Positions 1 to 5,846 of a stretch of 7,392 nt of DNA are shown here, piece by piece. The position numbers and the translations under genes were made by a program. Source of the DNA: Pseudomonadota bacterium (GTDB lineage Bacteria; Pseudomonadota; Gammaproteobacteria; Burkholderiales; Burkholderiaceae_B); the NCBI GenBank assembly GCA_023427085.1, contig JAEZBO010000257.1, forward strand, positions 1 through 7,392. The letters are read 5' to 3'. The notes beneath the pieces were generated by a model that saw only the letters and a program-made list of their open reading frames with translations, made no database searches and was not told the DNA's origin. Within the stretch, counting starts at the first letter, position 1. The number at the start of each line of letters is the position of its first letter.

Positions 1-862
1 CGCTATCGCCCGCACCGACCTGCCCCGACGCGGGGTCGGCCGATTGCGCGGCGCCCACGCCGGCACCGGCGCCCCGGCCGCGATTGAAGGCTTCGACCTG
101 CTGCAGATAGATGCGCCGCGCTTCGTCGGGATCGATGGCGCGCACGGTCGCGGCGTCCGGCAACACCAGCGTCGCACCGGCCAGCACCAGGTTCATGTTG
201 TTCTGTAGAAAGGCGTCCGGGTTGGCCCGCCACAAGGCCACCAGCATCTGGAACAGGCTGGTGCCGTCGACGCCGTTGCGCGCCGCGATGCCCGACAGCG
301 TGTCGCCGCGCCGCACCGTCACCGACCCGCGCGGCGCCTGCACCTGCGCCGTGGCATCGCCCGACGCGGCTGCCGGCGCGCCGCGCGCGGGCTGGGCCTG
401 CGCGACCACCGGTGCCGCCTGCGTCGGCAGGCCGGCACGCGTCGCCATGAAGCTGACCTGCATGCGACGCTGTCCCGACGAGGTCGTGACGTCGAGCAAC
501 AGGTCGACCACCGGATTGACCGGCGGCTGGTCGGCGTAGATACGCAACACGCGCTGGCCGGCGCTGGCGCCCGGCTCGATGCGCAGGCTCAGCCCCGACA
601 AGGGCACCGGCGGCGCCATGCGGTTTTCGATCCAGGCCGACTCGGGCGCCACCACCGCGCGCAGCGTGGCGGCCTCTTCGGCGGTCATGCCCCGGATCGG
701 CACCACGGCCTGCAGGGGCGCGCCGGGCGCCGAGACCAGGCGGGAATGGCCGGCTTCGGCGGCCTGGCTGGCGGGGATCCAGCCGGCGCAGACCAGCAAG
801 GCGGCCAGCAAGCCGGCGCGGCCGTGACGAGCGCGGGAAGCATTACGGAGTTTTTGGTTCAT
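1..862 (-). CDS. fimV: FimV/HubP-family polar landmark protein, N-terminal part (cut by window edge)
   Basis: FimV-type proteins are inner-membrane, peptidoglycan-binding proteins that organise the cell pole and support type IV pili and twitching. Only the first 287 codons are present; the frame is open to the left edge. Residues 1-34 form a signal peptide: a basic start (MNQKLRNASRARHGR), a hydrophobic core LLAALLV, and a likely cut after ASQA. Residues 36-141 match the FimV N-terminal domain in spacing (ITAEEAATLRA-like helix near 59-68, RVLRIYADQPPVNP near 104-117). A LysM-like FimV core follows at about 180-236, with VRRGDTLSGIAARN and then MLVALWRANPDAF and NNMN, which is the most diagnostic stretch. 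After residue 260 a Gly/Ala-rich linker begins. The transmembrane segment and C-terminal domain expected of the family would lie outside. I chose ATG at 862 because it gives a clean signal peptide; an in-frame ATG at 892 is also possible and has a slightly better GGTG ribosome site. It lies downstream of asd, as usual in Burkholderiales. Confidence 0.88.
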   Translation of the reverse strand, partial: MNQKLRNASRARHGRAGLLAALLVCAGWIPASQAAEAGHSRLVSAPGAPLQAVVPIRGMTAEEAATLRAVVAPESAWIENRMAPPVPLSGLSLRIEPGASAGQRVLRIYADQPPVNPVVDLLLDVTTSSGQRRMQVSFMATRAGLPTQAAPVVAQAQPARGAPAAASGDATAQVQAPRGSVTVRRGDTLSGIAARNGVDGTSLFQMLVALWRANPDAFLQNNMNLVLAGATLVLPDAATVRAIDPDEARRIYLQQVEAFNRGRGAGAGVGAAQSADPASGQVGAGDS

Positions 863-1012
863 GCCCTGAATCCGGATAACCAGGAAAACCATCGATCACC
901 GCGCGGCGTGGCGGCACGCACACCCGGCAGCAGCGTTCTACGCCAGATTATCGCGCGGCGGGCCGGCCGGCGGCGCCGAGCGGCGCCCCCAGCAGGCCCG
1001 CCGCCGCGACCC
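863..1012 (-). promoter_or_regulatory. asd-fimV intergenic region with weak promoter-like box
   Basis: This 150-base gap separates the asd stop from the fimV start. Read on the minus strand it has a perfect 6-bp GC hairpin (GGCGCC arms at 972-977 and 982-987, 4-base loop) inside very GC-rich sequence, with no T-tract, so it does not qualify as an intrinsic terminator. Just beyond it is GATAAT (947-952), five of six matches to a -10 box, but the region 17 bases upstream is only G/C and no -35 box is visible. fimV may therefore be read from here by a weak promoter or by read-through from asd. Nothing else is seen. Confidence 0.25.
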
Positions 1013-2143
1013 TCAGAGTTCGCCCAGCGCGATGCGCAGCATGCGGCGCAGCGGCTCGGCGGCGCCCCACAGCAGCTGGTCGCCGACCGTGAAGGCGCTG
1101 ATGTATTCGGGGCCCATCGCCAGCTTGCGCACCCGGCCGACCGGGATGTCGAGCGTGCCGGTAACCGCGACCGGGCTGAGGTCGCGCACCGACGACTCCT
1201 TGTCGTTGGGCACGAACTTGGCCCACGCGGTGCCTTCGCGGATGATCGATTCGATCTCGTCGAGCGGCACGTCGCGCTTGAGCTTGATGGTCAACGCCTG
1301 GCTGTGGCAGCGCATCGCGCCGATCCGCACGCACAGGCCGTCGATCGGCGTGGCGGGCGTACCGAAGGCGTCGCCGCGGCCGAGGATCTTGTTGGTCTCG
1401 ACACCAGCCTTCCACTCTTCGCGCGAGGTGCCGTTGCCCAGGTCCTTGTCGATCCACGGGATCAGGTTGCCGGCCAGCGGCACGCCGAAGTGCTCGGTCG
1501 GCAGGGTGCCGCCGCTTTGCAGCGCCAGCACGCCGCGGTCGATGTCGAGGATGGCCGAGGCCGGGTCGTCGAGCAGCGGCTTGACCTCGGCGTTGATCAG
1601 GCCGAACTGCGTCAGCAGCTCGCGCATGTGCTGCGCGCCACCGCCCGACGCAGCCTGGTAGGTCATGCTGGTCATCCAGTCGATCAGGTTCTGGTTGAAC
1701 AGGCCGGCCAGGCCCATCAGCATGCAGCTGACGGTGCAGTTGCCGCCGACGAAATTACGCACGCCGCGCGCCAGCGCCGCGTCGATGACCGGGCGGTTGA
1801 CCGGGTCGAGCACGATGATCGCGTCGTCGGCCATGCGCAGCGTGCTGGCCGCGTCGATCCAGATGCCCTGCCAGCCGGCGTCGCGCAGCTTGCCGTAGAC
1901 CGCGGTGGTGTAGTCGCCGCCCTGGGCGGTGACGATGATCGGCAGTTTCTTGAGGGCTTCGATGTCGTAGGCGTCTTGCAGCGTGCCGGCGCCATCGGCC
2001 CACGCCGGCGCTTTGCCGCCGACGTTGCTGGTCGAAAAAAACACCGGTTCGATGAGGGAAAAGTCGTTCTCGTCGCGCATGCGTTGCATGAGGACCGAGC
2101 CCACCATGCCGCGCCAACCAACCAAGCCTACTGCCTGAGCCAT
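1013..2143 (-). CDS. asd: Aspartate-semialdehyde dehydrogenase
   Basis: This 376-residue cytosolic enzyme reduces aspartyl phosphate to aspartate semialdehyde with NADPH, the shared step to lysine/diaminopimelate, threonine and methionine. The N-terminal nucleotide-binding loop is GLVGWRGMVG (residues 6-15). The catalytic cysteine is C136 in NFVGGNCTVSCML, and the catalytic base is H280 in RIGAMRCHSQAL, matching C135 and H274 of the Escherichia coli type. The WMTSMTYQAASGGGAQHM stretch (156-173) is typical of the Gram-negative form. Length is normal and no break is seen. I start at ATG 2143 because homologues begin with M-x-x-AVGLVGWRGMVG; the frame is open to 2206 but the extra 21 residues look non-native. 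An AAGG ribosome site lies at 2153-2156, nine bases before the ATG. It is separated from leuB by a strong terminator and so is probably its own transcription unit, followed by fimV. Confidence 0.98.
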   Translation of the reverse strand: MAQAVGLVGWRGMVGSVLMQRMRDENDFSLIEPVFFSTSNVGGKAPAWADGAGTLQDAYDIEALKKLPIIVTAQGGDYTTAVYGKLRDAGWQGIWIDAASTLRMADDAIIVLDPVNRPVIDAALARGVRNFVGGNCTVSCMLMGLAGLFNQNLIDWMTSMTYQAASGGGAQHMRELLTQFGLINAEVKPLLDDPASAILDIDRGVLALQSGGTLPTEHFGVPLAGNLIPWIDKDLGNGTSREEWKAGVETNKILGRGDAFGTPATPIDGLCVRIGAMRCHSQALTIKLKRDVPLDEIESIIREGTAWAKFVPNDKESSVRDLSPVAVTGTLDIPVGRVRKLAMGPEYISAFTVGDQLLWGAAEPLRRMLRIALGEL

Positions 2144-2167
2144 TTCTATTTGCCTTGCATCCGATAG

Positions 2168-2196
2168 ATAAGAGGAAACCGCGTAAACGGCGTGAA
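2168..2196 (-). promoter_or_regulatory. Candidate sigma-70 promoter for asd
   Basis: On the minus strand TTCACG (2191-2196) and TCTTAT (2168-2173) are spaced by exactly 17 bases, and each matches four of six consensus positions. Transcription would start near 2161, leaving a leader of about 18 bases that holds the AAGG ribosome site. The local sequence is clearly more AT-rich than its surroundings, and a terminator lies upstream, so a promoter is needed here. The exact boxes are inference. Confidence 0.45.
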
Positions 2197-2213
2197 GAAT
2201 CAACAATTTATCA

Positions 2214-2239
2214 GAAACGGGGCCTGATGCCCCCGTTTC
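2214..2239 (-). repeat. Perfect 9-bp inverted repeat upstream of asd promoter
   Basis: The arms GAAACGGGG (2214-2222) and CCCCGTTTC (2231-2239) are perfectly complementary around an 8-base loop. On the minus strand it is followed by TGATAAATTGTTGATT, AT-rich but without a real T-run, so it is not a standard terminator. It lies after the leuB terminator and just upstream of the candidate asd -35 box. It could be a back-up RNA hairpin for leuB transcripts or a protein-binding site for asd control. Confidence 0.6.
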
Positions 2240-2254
2240 CGGCCGCTACGCCGT

Positions 2255-2272
2255 CCAAAAGCGCCGCTTTGG
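2255..2272. repeat. Short bulged inverted repeat in leuB-asd gap
   Basis: CCAAAAGC (2255-2262) and GCTTTGG (2266-2272) pair around a 3-base loop with one unpaired A. It sits between the leuB terminator and the longer inverted repeat at 2214-2239. No T-tract follows on either strand. Function is unknown; it may only be a degenerate hairpin. Confidence 0.4.
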
Positions 2273-2289
2273 CGTGCCGTGGCGGCCCC

Positions 2290-2326
2290 AAAACAAACAG
2301 CCGGCCGCTGCGACGCGGCCGGCTGT
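2290..2326 (-). terminator. Rho-independent terminator after leuB
   Basis: Reading on the minus strand, the arms ACAGCCGGCCGC and GCGGCCGGCTGT form a perfect 12-bp stem (2315-2326 and 2297-2308) around a 6-base loop, followed at once by a T-rich tail TTGTTTT (2296-2290). It starts 18 bases after the leuB stop codon. On the plus strand no T-tract follows, so it should work only in the leuB direction. It ends the leu transcript and separates it from asd. Confidence 0.92.
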
Positions 2327-2343
2327 AGCAGCGCAAGCCGCGA

Positions 2344-3420
2344 TCAGGCCAGCGCCTTGAGCACCGCGTCACCCATCTGGGCGGTACCGACCTTGGAGGT
2401 GCCCTCCTGGTAGATGTCGGCGGTGCGCAGGCCCTGAGCCAGCACCTTGCCGACCGCGGCCTCGATGCGCTCGGCCAGCGGCGCCAGGTCGAGCGAATAA
2501 CGCAGCAGCATGGCGGCCGACAGGATCGTCGCCAGCGGATTGGCCACGCCCTTGCCTGCGATGTCGGGCGCCGAACCGTGGCTGGGCTCGTACAGGCCCT
2601 GGCCGGACGCGTTCAGCGAGGCCGACGGCAGCATGCCGATCGAACCGGTCAGCATCGCCGCCTCGTCCGACAGGATGTCGCCGAACATGTTGCCGGTGAC
2701 GATCACGTCGAACTGGCGCGGCGAACGCACCAGTTGCATCGCGGCGTTGTCGACGTACATGTGTTCGAGCGCGACGTCGGGGTACTCGCGGGCGACCTCG
2801 GTGACGATGTCGCGCCAGAACTGCGAGGTCTCGAGCACGTTGGCCTTGTCGACGCTGCACAGGCGCTTGCCGCGCTTTTGCGCGGCCTGGAAGCCCAGGT
2901 GCGCGATGCGGCGGATTTCCGGCTCGGCGTAGCGCATGGTGTCGAAGCCCTCGCGCTCGCCCTTGAACGGGCCGTCCTCGGCCGTGCGCACGCCGCGCGG
3001 CTTGCCGAAATAGATGTCGCCGGTCAGTTCGCGCAGGATCAGGATGTCCAGGCCCGAAACGATCTCGGGCTTGAGGCTGGAGGCGCTGGCCAGTTCGGGA
3101 TACAGGATGGCCGGACGGAAGTTGGCGAACAGACCGAGTTCGCGGCGCAGGCCCAGGATGGCCTGCTCGGGACGGAACTCGCGCGGCAGGCTGTCGTACT
3201 TCCAATCGCCCACGGCGCCGAACAGCACGGCCGACGATTGCTTGGCCAGCGCCAGCGTGGCCGGCGGCAGCGGATGCTCGAAGGCGTCGAACGCGGCACC
3301 GCCGACCTTGGCCTCTTCGAGCTCGAAATCCTGGCCGAGCGCACCCAGCACCCGTACTGCCTGTTCCATGATTTCCGGGCCGATGCCGTCACCGGGGAGA
3401 ACCGCGATCTTGTGAGCCAT
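2344..3420 (-). CDS. leuB: 3-isopropylmalate dehydrogenase
   Basis: This 358-residue cytosolic NAD-dependent enzyme oxidises and decarboxylates 3-isopropylmalate to 2-ketoisocaproate precursor, the third leucine-specific step. The start MAHKIAVLPGDGIGPEI is the family N-terminus. Substrate-binding residues are visible as the arginines in NFRP (R102) and LRELTG (R130), Y137 in DIYFG, and K192 in VDKANVL. The metal-binding aspartates are D224 (YVDNAAMQL) and D248 and D252 in the isocitrate/isopropylmalate dehydrogenase signature NMFGDILSDEAAMLTG (244-259). The NAD-binding part HGSAPDIAGKGVANP is at 281-295. Length is normal and the frame is intact. An AGGA site lies about ten bases before the ATG, a slightly long spacing. 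It follows leuD after 77 bases that contain a terminator-like hairpin, and is closed by a second terminator downstream. Confidence 0.99.
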   Translation of the reverse strand: MAHKIAVLPGDGIGPEIMEQAVRVLGALGQDFELEEAKVGGAAFDAFEHPLPPATLALAKQSSAVLFGAVGDWKYDSLPREFRPEQAILGLRRELGLFANFRPAILYPELASASSLKPEIVSGLDILILRELTGDIYFGKPRGVRTAEDGPFKGEREGFDTMRYAEPEIRRIAHLGFQAAQKRGKRLCSVDKANVLETSQFWRDIVTEVAREYPDVALEHMYVDNAAMQLVRSPRQFDVIVTGNMFGDILSDEAAMLTGSIGMLPSASLNASGQGLYEPSHGSAPDIAGKGVANPLATILSAAMLLRYSLDLAPLAERIEAAVGKVLAQGLRTADIYQEGTSKVGTAQMGDAVLKALA

Positions 3421-3450
3421 GAGTATCGTTTCCTGCTAGATATGGAGATG

Positions 3451-3482
3451 AAAAAAGAACCGCGCGCGATCGACGCGCGCGG
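3451..3482 (-). terminator. Terminator-like hairpin between leuD and leuB
   Basis: On the minus strand CCGCGCGCG and CGCGCGCGG form a perfect 9-bp, all-GC stem (3474-3482 and 3460-3468) with a 5-base TCGAT loop, followed directly by TTCTTTTTT (3459-3451). This meets all the usual criteria for an intrinsic terminator. It begins 15 bases after the leuD stop codon and ends 30 bases before the leuB start. Since leuB is expected to be in the same operon, it may be a partial terminator, may be regulated, or may mean that leuB has its own start. I see no convincing promoter between it and leuB. Confidence 0.78.
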
Positions 3483-3497
3483 CTGGCTTGGGGCCGC

Positions 3498-4148
3498 TCA
3501 GGCGACCGGCTTGACGTCCAGCCAGGGATGGCGCGCCAGACGCTCGGCTTCGAAGGCGCGGATCTTGTCGGCGCTGCGCAGCGTCAGGCTGATGTCGTCG
3601 AAACCGTTGAGCAGACAGTATTTGCGGAACGGCTCGATGTCGAAGGACAGCTCGCGGCCATCGGCGGCGATGACGACCTGGCGCTCGAGATCGACCCTCA
3701 GCTTGTAGCCGGCGAAGGCGCGCACCTCGTCGAACAGGCGCGCCACCTCGAACTCGGACAGCACGATCGGCAGCAGGCCGTTCTTGAAGCTGTTGTTGAA
3801 GAAGATGTCGGCGTAGGACGGCGCGATGATGGCGCGGAAACCATACTGCGTCAGTGCCCACGGTGCGTGCTCGCGGCTCGAGCCGCAGCCGAAGTTCTTG
3901 CGCGCCAGCAGGATCGAGGCGCCCTGGTAACGCGGCTGGTTCAGCACAAAATCCGGATTCAGCGGCCGGCGGCTGTTATCCATGCCCGGCTCGCCGTGAT
4001 CCAGATAACGCAGCTCGTCGAACAGGTTCGGACCGAAGCCGGAGCGCTTGATCGACTTGAGGAACTGCTTGGGGATGATCAGGTCGGTGTCGACGTTCTC
4101 GCGATCGAGCGGCGCGACCAGGCCTTCGTGGGTGGTGAATGCTTGCAT
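3498..4148 (-). CDS. leuD: 3-isopropylmalate dehydratase (isomerase) small subunit
   Basis: This 216-residue protein is the small, swivelling subunit of isopropylmalate isomerase. With LeuC it converts 2-isopropylmalate to 3-isopropylmalate through a dehydrated intermediate. The N-terminus MQAFTTHEGLVAPLDRENVDTD and the stretch IIPKQFLKSIKRSGFG (24-39) are family hallmarks. The substrate-binding loop is NFGCGSSREHAPWAL (85-99). The SYADIFFNNSFKNGLLP stretch follows at 111-127. Length is normal for the bacterial two-subunit type. The ATG lies 11 bases after the leuC stop, with an AGG-rich ribosome site (AAGGCAGGG) that begins in the leuC stop region, so translation is probably coupled. In several Burkholderiales a small entericidin-like gene lies between leuC and leuD; it is absent here. 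A strong terminator-like hairpin follows the stop codon. Confidence 0.98.
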   Translation of the reverse strand: MQAFTTHEGLVAPLDRENVDTDLIIPKQFLKSIKRSGFGPNLFDELRYLDHGEPGMDNSRRPLNPDFVLNQPRYQGASILLARKNFGCGSSREHAPWALTQYGFRAIIAPSYADIFFNNSFKNGLLPIVLSEFEVARLFDEVRAFAGYKLRVDLERQVVIAADGRELSFDIEPFRKYCLLNGFDDISLTLRSADKIRAFEAERLARHPWLDVKPVA

Positions 4149-4159
4149 GTTGCCCTGCC

Positions 4160-5563
4160 TTAACGGAAGTTGCGCACGTCGACGAAGTGGCCGGCCACCG
4201 CGGCCGCGGCCGCCATCGCCGGGCTGACCAGGTGGGTGCGGCCACCCTGCCCCTGGCGGCCTTCGAAGTTACGGTTCGAGGTCGAGGCGCAGCGCTCGCC
4301 CGGCTCGAGCCGGTCGGCGTTCATGGCCAGGCACATCGAGCAGCCCGGTTCGCGCCATTCGAAGCCGGCCTCGCGGAAGATGCGATCCAGCCCTTCGCGC
4401 TCGGCCTGCTGCTTGACCAGCCCCGAGCCCGGCACCACCATCGCCTGGCGCACATTGGCCGCCACGCGCTTGCCGCGTGCGACCTCGGCCGCCGCGCGCA
4501 GGTCTTCGATGCGCGAGTTGGTGCACGAGCCGATGAACACCCGGTCGACCTTGATGTCGACCAGCGGCGTGTTCGGCTTCAGGCCCATGTATTGCAGCGC
4601 GCGCTCCATGCCGTTGCGGCGCACGTCGTCCTTCTCCTTGTCCGGATCCGGCACGCGGCCATCGACCGGCAACACCATCTCGGGCGAGGTGCCCCAGGTG
4701 ACCTGCGGCTGGATGTCGCGCGCATTGACCTCGACCACACGATCGAACTTGGCGCCCTCGTCCGAATGCAGCGTGCGCCAGTAGGTCACCGCCTGGTCCC
4801 ACAGCGCGCCGACCGGCGCGTAGGGCCGGCCGCGGAAATAATCGATGGTCTTCTCGTCGACCGCCACCATGCCCGAGCGGGCACCGGCTTCGATCGACAT
4901 ATTGCACAGCGTCATGCGGCCTTCGACGCTCAGGCCGCGGATCGTGCTGCCAGCGAATTCGATCGCCGTGCCGGTACCGCCGGCCGTGCCGATCACGCCG
5001 ATGACGTGCAGCGCGACGTCCTTGGCCGAACAACCGAACGGCAGTTCGCCCTCGACCTTGATCAGCAGGCTCTTGCTCTTTTTCATCAGCAGCGTCTGAG
5101 TCGCCAGCACGTGCTCGACCTCGGACGTGCCGATGCCAAAGGCCAGCGCGCCGACCGCGCCGTGGGTGCTGGTGTGCGAATCGCCACAGACCACCGTCAT
5201 GCCGGGCAGCGTCGCGCCCTGCTCGGGACCGATCACGTGCACGATGCCCTGGCGCAGGTCGTTCATGCGGAATTCGGTCACACCGAACTTTTCGCAGTTG
5301 GCGTCCAGCGTATCGACCTGCAGCTTGGAAATCGGATCGCTGATGCCCTGCGCCCGGCCTTCGGTCGGCACGTTGTGGTCGGCCACCGCCAGGTTGGCGT
5401 TGACGCGCCAGGGCTTGCGGTCCGCCAGCGTCAAGCCTTCGAAGGCCTGCGGGCTGGTGACTTCATGCAACAGGTGGCGGTCGATGTAGACCAGACAGGT
5501 GCCGTCGGATTCCTGGTCGACCACGTGGGCGTTCCAGAGCTTGTCGTACAGGGTTTGAGGCAT
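4160..5563 (-). CDS. leuC: 3-isopropylmalate dehydratase (isomerase) large subunit
   Basis: This 467-residue subunit of the aconitase superfamily carries the [4Fe-4S] cluster of isopropylmalate isomerase and acts with LeuD in the cytosol. The three cluster cysteines are C347 in FIGSCTNSRIEDL, and C408 and C411 in EPGCSMCLAMN. Other family stretches are ADHNVPT (61-67), VVCGDSHTSTHGA (124-136), GTSEVEHVLATQTL (145-158) and the C-terminal NRNFEGRQGQGG (430-441). Length is normal. The frame stays open to 5683, but I start at ATG 5563 because homologues begin M-x-x-TLYDKLW, and the upstream 40 codons are unlike the family and overlap the candidate promoter. The ribosome site is weak (GAGA about seven bases upstream). 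It is the first gene of the leuCD(B) unit and is divergent from the polysaccharide genes. Confidence 0.98.
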   Translation of the reverse strand: MPQTLYDKLWNAHVVDQESDGTCLVYIDRHLLHEVTSPQAFEGLTLADRKPWRVNANLAVADHNVPTEGRAQGISDPISKLQVDTLDANCEKFGVTEFRMNDLRQGIVHVIGPEQGATLPGMTVVCGDSHTSTHGAVGALAFGIGTSEVEHVLATQTLLMKKSKSLLIKVEGELPFGCSAKDVALHVIGVIGTAGGTGTAIEFAGSTIRGLSVEGRMTLCNMSIEAGARSGMVAVDEKTIDYFRGRPYAPVGALWDQAVTYWRTLHSDEGAKFDRVVEVNARDIQPQVTWGTSPEMVLPVDGRVPDPDKEKDDVRRNGMERALQYMGLKPNTPLVDIKVDRVFIGSCTNSRIEDLRAAAEVARGKRVAANVRQAMVVPGSGLVKQQAEREGLDRIFREAGFEWREPGCSMCLAMNADRLEPGERCASTSNRNFEGRQGQGGRTHLVSPAMAAAAAVAGHFVDVRNFR

Positions 5564-5639
5564 GGCTTGTCTCGCGATGAGAGCCGGCCGGGCGCCGCTG
5601 CGGGGTCGCCGGCCCGCTACTTGGAATGGGCTGCGTACC

Positions 5640-5670
5640 ATTATGCCCACCGTGGCGGCAGGGCCGTCAC
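5640..5670 (-). promoter_or_regulatory. Candidate leuC promoter
   Basis: On the minus strand CATAAT (5640-5645) matches five of six -10 positions. GTGACG (5665-5670) matches four of six -35 positions, but the 19-base spacing is longer than ideal, so an activator may be needed. The start would be near 5633, giving a leader of about 70 bases. The leader holds no short reading frame with leucine codons, so classical leucine attenuation is not supported. The -35 box lies within the left arm of the nested dyad at 5664-5700. Confidence 0.42.
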
Positions 5671-5700
5671 CCGGATGACACAATGTGTCTTATGTGACGG
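5664..5700. promoter_or_regulatory. Nested inverted repeat, candidate operator for leuC
   Basis: The inner dyad is GACACA (5677-5682), a central A, and TGTGTC (5684-5689). The outer dyad is CCGTCAC (5664-5670) and GTGACGG (5694-5700). Both are perfect and their centres differ by only one base (5683 and 5682). Seen as half-sites there are four copies of GTG(A/T)C, two on each strand. The left outer arm covers the candidate leuC -35 box. This arrangement fits binding by a dimeric or tetrameric regulator, such as a LysR-type protein, but the regulator is not in the window and its identity is inference. Confidence 0.6.
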
Positions 5701-5724
5701 TATCAAGACTGCTGCTGGCGGCCT

Positions 5725-5751
5725 TTCAGCGCGCCGATGCCGGCCGCTGAA
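5725..5751. repeat. Bulged 11-bp hairpin in the divergent intergenic region
   Basis: TTCAGCG (5725-5731) and CGCTGAA (5745-5751) form the outer stem; GCCG (5733-5736) and CGGC (5741-5744) extend it inward around the loop ATGC, with C5732 bulged. A small palindrome CTGCGC-TG-GCGCAG follows at 5755-5768. Neither is followed by a T-tract, so these are not intrinsic terminators. They lie between the leuC operator candidate and the polysaccharide gene and could be protein sites or an untranslated-leader structure. Confidence 0.5.
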
Positions 5752-5846
5752 CGGCTGCGCTGGCGCAGAAAACGGGGTACGGCTCGAAGCCATCTCCGGT
5801 ACACTAAGCATAGCCCCCATCTAGAGCGACGCGCGCCATCTCTACC

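Noticed and set aside
972..987. GGCGCC hairpin after asd as an intrinsic terminator
   Set aside because: The stem is short and followed by GC-rich sequence with no T-tract.
746..2167. Long plus-strand open frame (473 codons) over asd and fimV
   Set aside because: It lies opposite asd, whose catalytic motifs are intact; its product is rich in Arg/Ala/Asp/His without domains, as expected of an antisense frame in high-GC coding DNA.
2578..3708. Long plus-strand open frame over leuB and leuD
   Set aside because: Opposite two well-recognised genes and crossing their terminator region; composition is typical of an antisense shadow.
4139..5824. Longest plus-strand open frame (561 codons) opposite leuC
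   Set aside because: LeuC is complete with all three cluster cysteines; the opposite product is low-complexity Ala/Arg/Asp/His with no recognisable motif.
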